The notes under the pieces were generated by a model. That model made no database searches, was not told the origin of the DNA, and saw only the letters and a program-made list of their open reading frames with translations. A stretch of 10,633 nt of DNA from Mycoplasmatota bacterium. GTDB taxonomy: Bacteria > Bacillota_I > Bacilli_A > Izemoplasmatales > Izemoplasmataceae. Both the position numbers and the translations under genes were made by a program. The stretch covers positions 1 to 10,633 of the forward strand of contig JAFLJX010000189.1 of the NCBI GenBank assembly GCA_022712785.1, read 5' to 3'. Shown here one piece after another: positions 6,335-10,633 of the stretch. Position 1 is the stretch's first letter; each line of letters starts with the position of its first letter.

Positions 6335-6685
6335 TCACTTATTCGTTATAGTCCCGTGATAGTTTCTAATTCCTCTTTTGAAATTATATACTTCTTTACA
6401 TCCCATTTTTGATAACATTCTACATGTACCATTACTTCTAGCACCTGTTTGGCACATTACTACAACAGGTTTGTCTAAATCAATTCGTTCTAACATTGAA
6501 TGATTTCTAGAAAACTTATAGTAATCTATGTTTTTATTAAAACCAAATGCGTGTCCTGATTTGTACTCTTGCTTTGTACGTACATCAAGAAACTGATACT
6601 TGTTTTTTTCCTTCATCATAACCCTTAATTCTTCAGATGTTATGTCTTTGTAATCTTTACTAAATATCATACTTAATATCCCCAT
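6335..6685 (-). CDS. Single-domain rhodanese-like sulfurtransferase
   Basis: This 116-residue protein is one rhodanese domain. FLDVRTKQEYKSGH (32-45) is the CH2A-type start, with Asp34 and Arg36. The active-site loop CQTGARS begins at Cys78, and its six-residue loop is typical of sulfurtransferases that form a cysteine persulfide (GlpE/PspE/YgaP type). The short N-terminal segment MGILSMIFSKDYKDIT has a mild hydrophobic patch but is not a convincing signal peptide, so the protein is probably cytoplasmic. It is a stand-alone gene with its own promoter (TTTACA-17-TACAAT) and terminator. Start: ATG 6685 behind GAGGTGA. The sulfur donor and acceptor are unknown. Confidence 0.93.
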   Translation of the reverse strand: MGILSMIFSKDYKDITSEELRVMMKEKNKYQFLDVRTKQEYKSGHAFGFNKNIDYYKFSRNHSMLERIDLDKPVVVMCQTGARSNGTCRMLSKMGCKEVYNFKRGIRNYHGTITNK

Positions 6686-6703
6686 TATTTCACCTCGAAA
6701 ATG

Positions 6704-6732
6704 ATTGTATCATTATTTAGATGGTGTGTAAA
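6704..6732 (-). promoter_or_regulatory. Sigma-A promoter of the rhodanese gene
   Basis: On the minus strand TTTACA (6727-6732) and TACAAT (6704-6709) are separated by exactly 17 bp, with an extended TGA before the -10. Transcription would begin near 6697, leaving a very short leader that starts close to the GAGGTGA ribosome site. Confidence 0.75.
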
Positions 6733-6747
6733 CTAATAAATTATTTC

Positions 6748-6789
6748 TTTATACATATGCTTTGTCTTCGACACAATACTTTGTATAAA
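6748..6789 (-). repeat. Interrupted hairpin just after the esterase stop codon
   Basis: Outer arms TTTATACA (6748-6755) and TGTATAAA (6782-6789) pair perfectly over 8 bp. Inside, minus-strand TTGTGTC-GAA-GACAAA forms a second short stem around the GTC-GAA-GAC core with one mismatch. It starts about 4 bp after the esterase stop, so it may end or protect that transcript. There is no U-tract, so it is not a typical factor-independent terminator. Confidence 0.4.
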
Positions 6790-6792
6790 TAC

Positions 6793-8295
6793 TTAATCTA
6801 AAATATGTTTACTTATAAACGTTACTTCGTTATATTTGTTTGCTATTTTTTCTAAATCTACATCTTCATTTTTAAGATATATATTGAAAAATCCTAATAC
6901 AAAATCATTATCTATGTTGTGTAAAATTTCAGAATCAATTGGTCCCCAAAAACCTATATATCCAAAGACTTTTATTAAATATGGAAAATCTATAAAATTA
7001 GGGTGTTCTGTTCCTTTTATAGCTATCATATATGCATCATTTTCTAATTTATCATACACATATGAATTAATCATCTTATCCATATCACTATGAGTTTCAC
7101 TTCCAATAAATAGATATGGAGTATTAATTGTATTTTCAGTATTGAAAAGTTCTCCATAAGGCCATCCATCGATGTTGATGCATGCTTTAATACGGATATC
7201 AGATACACATACTTCTTGTGTAGTTGCTCCTCCTAAAGAATAACCTATCATACCTATGTTTGATAAATCTAACTTCGAATTCATGATAGGATATTCGCTG
7301 TTTATGGAATGCATCTCATTCAATAAAAATATTGCATCCGCTGTTCTAATACTAACCATCTCAGTCAATTGATTATCAAATGTCATTAATTGATTTATGA
7401 TGTCTTTTTTAACATCTACATCTCCTGCCTCGGTGTAAGCATCTAGGAGAATTAATTCTTCTTTACTATTTGAATCATAACTCTCAAATAGATATTCAAA
7501 ATCTGAAGGGATAAATTCACCATTAGGGAAAAGAGATCCAACTGATTCGTATGTATGGTTTATTCCAAACACAATGTACCCTTTACTCGCTAAAGATTCA
7601 AATAACATCGTATTATCTGTATTTAACCCATTAAAGCCATGAGAATAGATAATTACAGGGTATGACTCTTTATCTTCTGATACACGTGCATCTATATAAC
7701 TATTGGTTTTAACTAAGGACAAATGAGAGAAAAAGAATGTCCCTAGACCTGCGTTTTTTGAGAAAGACTTGCCAATAATATTATCTTCATCCCAATATGT
7801 TTTAACTTTATCTTCTTTTTCTACATCAGCGGGGTACCAGACAGACACTAAAAATTCGCGAACGTCATTCTTATCCTCAGTAAATTTTTCTTCTCTAGAG
7901 TTATCTACTAATCTATAACTTGTTGTCCCCACATCATAGGGTCCACTAGGTTTAGGTAAATCATTTACTGGTAGTAAAGCGGGTATAGCTAATGTTAGCA
8001 AAAACATTAGACCTATCGATATCCTGGAAATAATTTCCCAACTCTTTTTAACTTCTTTAAACTCAAAAATTGGTTTATATAATATTGATATAGCACTTAA
8101 TGTAGCTATAATAAGACTTAATCCATATATAGGAACCATTTGCCATCGATATCCATCAATTATTAAATTAAGTACAATTAATACAACTCCTACAAATGGA
8201 ATTATTCTATATATTTTTCTTTCAATTAATTCATATATTTTCAATACAAAAAATGCAAACGTAACTAAAAAGACTGCTATTTCTAAAATACTCAT
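6793..8295 (-). CDS. Membrane-anchored PAF-acetylhydrolase/dienelactone-hydrolase-like serine esterase
   Basis: This 500-residue protein joins an N-terminal membrane part to a C-terminal alpha/beta hydrolase. Four hydrophobic helices are visible at about 3-20, 31-47, 53-73 and 91-110. The hydrolase begins near 120 (GPYDVGTTSYRLVD, then VSVWYPA). It has YPVIIYSHGFNG (212-223, oxyanion region), the nucleophile elbow GYSLGG (Ser353), INIDGW (probable acid Asp376) and TEHPNF (probable His431). This order and spacing match platelet-activating-factor acetylhydrolase-type esterases. With an even number of helices and a short N-terminus, the catalytic domain's side of the membrane is uncertain. The substrate, perhaps a short-chain ester or lipid, is unknown. 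Start: ATG 8295 behind AAGGAGGA. A microsatellite sits just upstream of its promoter. Confidence 0.86.
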   Translation of the reverse strand: MSILEIAVFLVTFAFFVLKIYELIERKIYRIIPFVGVVLIVLNLIIDGYRWQMVPIYGLSLIIATLSAISILYKPIFEFKEVKKSWEIISRISIGLMFLLTLAIPALLPVNDLPKPSGPYDVGTTSYRLVDNSREEKFTEDKNDVREFLVSVWYPADVEKEDKVKTYWDEDNIIGKSFSKNAGLGTFFFSHLSLVKTNSYIDARVSEDKESYPVIIYSHGFNGLNTDNTMLFESLASKGYIVFGINHTYESVGSLFPNGEFIPSDFEYLFESYDSNSKEELILLDAYTEAGDVDVKKDIINQLMTFDNQLTEMVSIRTADAIFLLNEMHSINSEYPIMNSKLDLSNIGMIGYSLGGATTQEVCVSDIRIKACINIDGWPYGELFNTENTINTPYLFIGSETHSDMDKMINSYVYDKLENDAYMIAIKGTEHPNFIDFPYLIKVFGYIGFWGPIDSEILHNIDNDFVLGFFNIYLKNEDVDLEKIANKYNEVTFISKHILD

Positions 8296-8351
8296 ATATT
8301 CCTCCTTATAATACTTTTGAAATGACTTTTCTCTGCAAAATTAACTTGCTT

Positions 8352-8380
8352 AGATTAACATTTTCTATCTAATGAGTCAA
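8352..8380 (-). promoter_or_regulatory. Probable promoter of the membrane esterase gene
   Basis: Minus-strand TTGACT (8375-8380) is a strong -35. After 17 bp comes TAATCT (8352-8357), a weak -10. Transcription would begin near 8345, leaving a leader of about 50 nt. The weak -10 makes expression likely to depend on upstream sequence, here an (ATA)11 repeat starting 8 bp beyond the -35. Confidence 0.5.
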
Positions 8381-8388
8381 AGTATAAG

Positions 8389-8421
<33 letters not shown>

Positions 8422-8463
8422 TCTCAATGTATTTGTTTTATTATATTCATGAAGAACTTTTTT

Positions 8464-8477
8464 TGATATGAATATCA
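8464..8477. promoter_or_regulatory. Palindrome TGATATGAATATCA upstream of the ArsC-like gene
   Basis: This is a 14-bp palindrome (TGATAT-GA-ATATCA, six-base arms around a two-base centre) that overlaps the region where a -35 would sit for the ArsC-like promoter. It resembles a binding site for a dimeric repressor such as a Fur/PerR-type protein, but does not match those consensus sequences closely. Confidence 0.35.
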
Positions 8478-8488
8478 TTTTAATACTG

Positions 8489-8497
8489 TGATATAAT
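8489..8497 (+). promoter_or_regulatory. Extended -10 promoter of the ArsC-like gene
   Basis: TGATATAAT, a perfect TATAAT with the TGn extension, lies 69 bp before the start codon. Transcription would start near 8504, giving a leader of about 60 nt that includes AAGGAG (about 8552-8557). A TTGATA at 8463-8468 is 23 bp away, too far for a normal -35. Confidence 0.55.
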
Positions 8498-8565
8498 AAA
8501 TATTGATAAAGAAATGTTTGTATATGTACCAGGAGACATAAATAACTTAGTAAGGAGAATCAAAT

Positions 8566-8898
8566 ATGAATATACAGATTTTTGGAAGTAAAAAATGTTT
8601 TGACACAAAAAAAGCTGAAAGATATTTTAAGGAAAGACAAATCAAATATCAATTCATTAATATTTTAGATAAAGGTTTGAGCAAAGATGAATATCGATCT
8701 GTATCACAAGCTGTTGGTGGAATGGATAACTTAATAAATGACAAATCAAAAGATTTCTATCTACTCAGTCATTCATCAAAAGATCACAAAGAACTACTAT
8801 TAATTGAAAACCCAAGCCTCTTTAAAACTCCAATTGTTAGAAATGGAAGGCAAGCTACTATTAGTTACCAGCCTGAAATATGGAAAAATTGGGATTAA
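8566..8898 (+). CDS. ArsC/Spx-family thioredoxin-fold protein
   Basis: This 110-residue protein is the only plus-strand gene supported in the window. The N-terminus MNIQIFGSKKCFDTKKAERY shows the ArsC-family beta strand and active site with a single Cys11 (CFDT). TPIVRNG (88-94) carries the cis-Pro of the thioredoxin fold. The insert between, rich in charged residues, is the helical region typical of ArsC/Spx. There is only one cysteine: it lacks the CxxC of Spx and other resolving cysteines. In real ArsC enzymes, arginines that bind arsenate lie in the second half; I see only Arg93 and Arg95 near that region. Hence a role in glutathione/thiol redox or arsenate reduction is possible but not shown. 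Start: ATG 8566 behind AAGGAG. Confidence 0.9.
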   Translation: MNIQIFGSKKCFDTKKAERYFKERQIKYQFINILDKGLSKDEYRSVSQAVGGMDNLINDKSKDFYLLSHSSKDHKELLLIENPSLFKTPIVRNGRQATISYQPEIWKNWD

Positions 8899-9124
8899 TA
8901 GTCTGTTCAATATTCTAATTGCTTTGTTTTAGCTTTTAGTTTTTTAAATTTTCTGGAATATTTAGTGCAATCTGCGAAGTCGGATTAAGTGAATACTCTA
9001 GAAAAAGAATTTAAGGTATTTGTTTTACTTCTTGTGCTGAATTTCAATCTGCTGGAATGTTTTTTTAAAGTACTCTTTCTTCAATGATAAAATCTATTTT
9101 TTCTGTTTAAATTAATCAATATAT
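8899..9124. other. 226-bp spacer with a terminator and short coding-like remnants
   Basis: After the ArsC-like stop there is a probable terminator (8915-8945). The remainder contains short open frames on both strands and a degenerate repeat: CAATCTGC occurs at 8968-8975 and again near 9045-9052, each beside a GGAAT block. These could be decayed ends of a former gene or mobile element. I recognise no family. Confidence 0.4.
8915..8945 (+). terminator. Probable terminator of the ArsC-like gene
   Basis: CTAA-TT-GCT (8915-8923) pairs with AGC-TT-TTAG (8931-8939), with a 2x2 internal T loop, followed by TTTTTT (8940-8945). It starts 17 bp after the stop codon. The stem is imperfect, so this is moderately supported. 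Confidence 0.5.
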
Positions 9125-9967
9125 TTACTCTTTCTTTCCAGAAATTTCATTATTTTGGTAATCCTTCATAACGTACATTCCAATATCTGCATGATTTAAT
9201 AGATCTTCTAAGTTGTTTCCGTCATTTGGATAAGTTGCCTTTCCAAAGCTTAAGAATACTTCAATTGATTTTTTCTCATGATCTATTTCGACTTTTATTC
9301 CTTGTTTGAGTAAATCAGAATAATTCTGTGAGATTTCATTTGAAGATTCCATCGTTATAATAACAAACTCATCTCCACCAATTCTAGCGATAATATCTTC
9401 TTTGTTCAATAATGCTTTTAAATGTTGTGCTGTTTCCTTCAATACTTTGTCCCCATTTATATGTCCATAGTCATCATTTATACTTTTAAACTGAAGTAGA
9501 TCAAGATAATAGATGCTTAATCCATTATGTATTTTTGAATTTTTTTTAAATTTTTCTTCAGCATCTTTGAAAAATCCTCTACGGTTATTCACTTGTGTCA
9601 GTGAGTCGATAAATGAAGATTTCTCATGATTAAGTGATTGTTTTTTAACAACTTTTAATAACATCAATATTTCAATAATCATCCAAAACGCTAAAAAAAC
9701 ACCAGCAATTATGAATTCATCAAGATTTATGTTCTCATGTTTTTCTACAAATTCATTTAAGTGTTCATATATATCAAGAATCGATGATAGTACATAAAAT
9801 ATAAGAGTTACTAGAACAATCCTTACTACCATATACTTGTGTGGTTGAATAGTTTTACTATGTCTAAAGTTTTTAGTGTTTATCTGGATATCATTTTTCG
9901 AGATTATACTAACTTCATCTGAGTTTTTGTCAATCTCGTTACTATTATGATTTTCTTTTATTGACAT
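9125..9967 (-). CDS. Membrane-bound GGDEF diguanylate cyclase
   Basis: This 280-residue protein should make c-di-GMP from two GTP. Residues 1-44 form a polar cytoplasmic tail. Transmembrane helices are at about 46-64 and 84-107, separated by a roughly 20-residue external loop that is too small for a standard ligand domain. The GGDEF domain (about 118-275) begins DSLTQVNNRRGF and carries the signature RIGGDEF (GGDEF at 197-201). Metal Asp156 and guanine contacts Asn164 and Asp173 in YLDLLQFKSINDDYGHINGD match active enzymes. The product-inhibition I-site RxxD, expected just before the signature, reads NKED, so feedback inhibition there is probably absent. No EAL domain is attached. I prefer ATG 9967, six bases after GGGAGG, to the upstream ATG at 10000, which has no RBS. 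Confidence 0.93.
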   Translation of the reverse strand: MSIKENHNSNEIDKNSDEVSIISKNDIQINTKNFRHSKTIQPHKYMVVRIVLVTLIFYVLSSILDIYEHLNEFVEKHENINLDEFIIAGVFLAFWMIIEILMLLKVVKKQSLNHEKSSFIDSLTQVNNRRGFFKDAEEKFKKNSKIHNGLSIYYLDLLQFKSINDDYGHINGDKVLKETAQHLKALLNKEDIIARIGGDEFVIITMESSNEISQNYSDLLKQGIKVEIDHEKKSIEVFLSFGKATYPNDGNNLEDLLNHADIGMYVMKDYQNNEISGKKE

Positions 9968-10030
9968 AAACTGCCTCCCTCGTTTGTAATAAATATTCAT
10001 CTAAACTTAATCAAATGATTTATATATTAT

Positions 10031-10039
10031 ATTATATCA
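10031..10039 (-). promoter_or_regulatory. Extended -10 promoter of the GGDEF gene
   Basis: Minus-strand TGATATAAT (TGn-TATAAT) lies 64 bp before the chosen start codon. A TTGACT-like -35 exists upstream but with 22 bp spacing, so promoter strength probably rests on the extended -10. Predicted start near 10024. Confidence 0.5.
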
Positions 10040-10252
10040 TTTTATCATTAAAATTTGTAGTCAAAGAGGCCTTTATTATAATATTTTCGTCAATACTACC
10101 ACTATATATTATGTTCATATGACACAATAATTAGAAGCGTAAATATATCTACATATTTTAATTAATAAATAATATGAATTATCATGTTTTTTTATTATTA
10201 AGTTATATTAATACAAACTTAACATTGATGAGTTACAAGGTGGATAAGGTAT

Positions 10253-10321
10253 ATGAAAATATGTTTGGTTGACAATGATTCTACACAACTTAAATATTTT
10301 CAAAAATTAATTGGTAAATAG
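10253..10321 (+). pseudogene. 22-codon stub resembling a response-regulator N-terminus
   Basis: The frame ATG 10253 to TAG 10319-10321 encodes a peptide beginning MKICLVDNDSTQLKYF and ending KLIGK. This is what the first beta strand and helix of a receiver domain look like (KIxxVDDDxxQLxYxxKLI). The acidic pair after the strand reads Asn-Asp instead of Asp-Asp. The frame then stops, and nothing downstream resembles the phosphoacceptor strand, so this may be the 5' remnant of a deleted response-regulator gene. AAGGTGG at 10238-10244 could serve as its RBS. A chance match cannot be excluded because it is so short. Confidence 0.4.
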
Positions 10322-10388
10322 ACTAATTTCTATTAGCTACCTCTATAACCCTTTTATGCGTGTTTTTGTAGTTTTTGGTTATTTCCTG

Positions 10389-10633
10389 TTATTCTATAAA
10401 ATTACTAAAAAACTCCCATATAAGATCACTTGCATCAATTCCTGAGTCGACTACTTGGTATTGATCATTAACTCCAGGCCATGCATGTTGATACCCAATA
10501 ATTTCATAATACCACACTAGAGTATTGTTACTTTCACTTGTATATTTATAAGACGTAGTCACATCACTTTCTACAGTAATTATTTCAGTAGTTAAATTGT
10601 TTCTATTTTTCCAAAAGTCTATAATCTCGGTCA
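10389..10633 (-). CDS. C-terminal 80 residues of a PHB-depolymerase/feruloyl-esterase-like hydrolase (runs off right edge)
   Basis: The minus-strand frame enters from the right edge and ends at TAA 10389-10391. The 80-residue tail begins TEIIDFWKNRNNL. It contains GYQHAWPGVND (46-56), which is the catalytic His block of LpqC/PHB-depolymerase-type esterases (GGGHxWPG in most members), followed by DSGIDASDLIWEFFSNF, the usual closing helix. The Gly-Gly before His is replaced by Gly-Tyr-Gln, a variant but not disabling. The nucleophile Ser and acid Asp lie outside the window, so only the family can be stated: a probable secreted or cytoplasmic esterase acting on polyester, hemicellulose or similar ester substrates. 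Confidence 0.82.
   Translation of the reverse strand, partial: TEIIDFWKNRNNLTTEIITVESDVTTSYKYTSESNNTLVWYYEIIGYQHAWPGVNDQYQVVDSGIDASDLIWEFFSNFIE

Larger units (their letters stand above)
9968..10388. other. 421-bp interval between the cyclase and the esterase end
   Basis: It contains the cyclase leader and promoter on the minus strand, an AT-rich stretch, and one plus-strand stub (10253-10321) like the start of a response regulator. A weak stem CTAAT-TTCT-ATTAG (10323-10336) follows the stub. I see no other gene. Confidence 0.55.

Noticed and set aside
8945..9124. Possible insertion-sequence end or transposase remnant in the spacer after the ArsC-like gene
   Set aside because: The repeated CAATCTGC/GGAAT blocks are degenerate, there are no clear terminal inverted repeats or target duplications, and the short frames match no transposase I recognise.
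9968..10000. Upstream ATG 10000 as start of the GGDEF protein (adds 11 residues)
   Set aside because: No Shine-Dalgarno before 10000, whereas ATG 9967 has GGGAGG at a proper distance.

Overview
The window looks like a piece of a low-GC, AT-rich bacterial chromosome from the Firmicutes/Mollicutes side of the tree. Ribosome binding sites are strong AGGAGG-type sites, intergenic DNA is very AT-rich, and terminators are short AT-rich hairpins. TGA acts as a stop: it ends the rhodanese gene directly in front of a terminator, and Trp is written TGG. This rules out the UGA=Trp code of Mycoplasma/Spiroplasma. It fits Firmicutes or a standard-code mollicute relative (Acholeplasma/Izimaplasma/Haloplasma type), but the exact lineage is inference. 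All recognised genes lie on the minus strand except one ArsC-like gene.

Layout from left to right. 1-226 is the 5' end of an NAD-type short-chain dehydrogenase. 227-738 is a 512-bp non-coding stretch with two long AT-rich hairpins. 739-1479 is an NfsA-type nitroreductase. 1803-5161 is the most notable unit: a three-gene minus-strand operon with a clear sigma-A promoter (TTGACA-17-GATAAT) and a terminator. Transcription runs from a YheO/DauR-type PAS-HTH regulator, through a large fold-type-II PLP enzyme, to the knotted carbamoyltransferase YgeW. 5485-6111 is a PP2A-type metallophosphatase whose last 32 codons lie in frame behind a TAG stop. 6335-6685 is a single-domain rhodanese. 6793-8295 is a membrane-anchored PAF-acetylhydrolase-like esterase. 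A divergent intergenic region with an (ATA)11 microsatellite separates it from the plus-strand ArsC-like gene at 8566-8898. 9125-9967 is a two-helix membrane GGDEF diguanylate cyclase. 10253-10321 is a stub resembling the N-terminus of a response regulator. 10389-10633 is the C-terminal end of a PHB-depolymerase/feruloyl-esterase-like hydrolase.

How the genes may work together. YgeW and a PLP lyase under a YheO-type regulator form a compact catabolic module. In Enterobacteria and Clostridia, YgeW sits in purine/ureido-compound degradation islands with the PLP enzyme YgeX. Here the PLP enzyme is a different, longer fold-II protein, and the rest of the island (hydantoinase, Se-dependent hydroxylase, peptidase, carbamate kinase) is not in the window. 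The remaining genes look like single-gene housekeeping or stress units: redox (SDR, nitroreductase, ArsC-like, rhodanese), two serine esterases, a phosphatase and a c-di-GMP synthase. Five of the predicted promoters carry a nearly identical extended -10 (TGATAnnAT).
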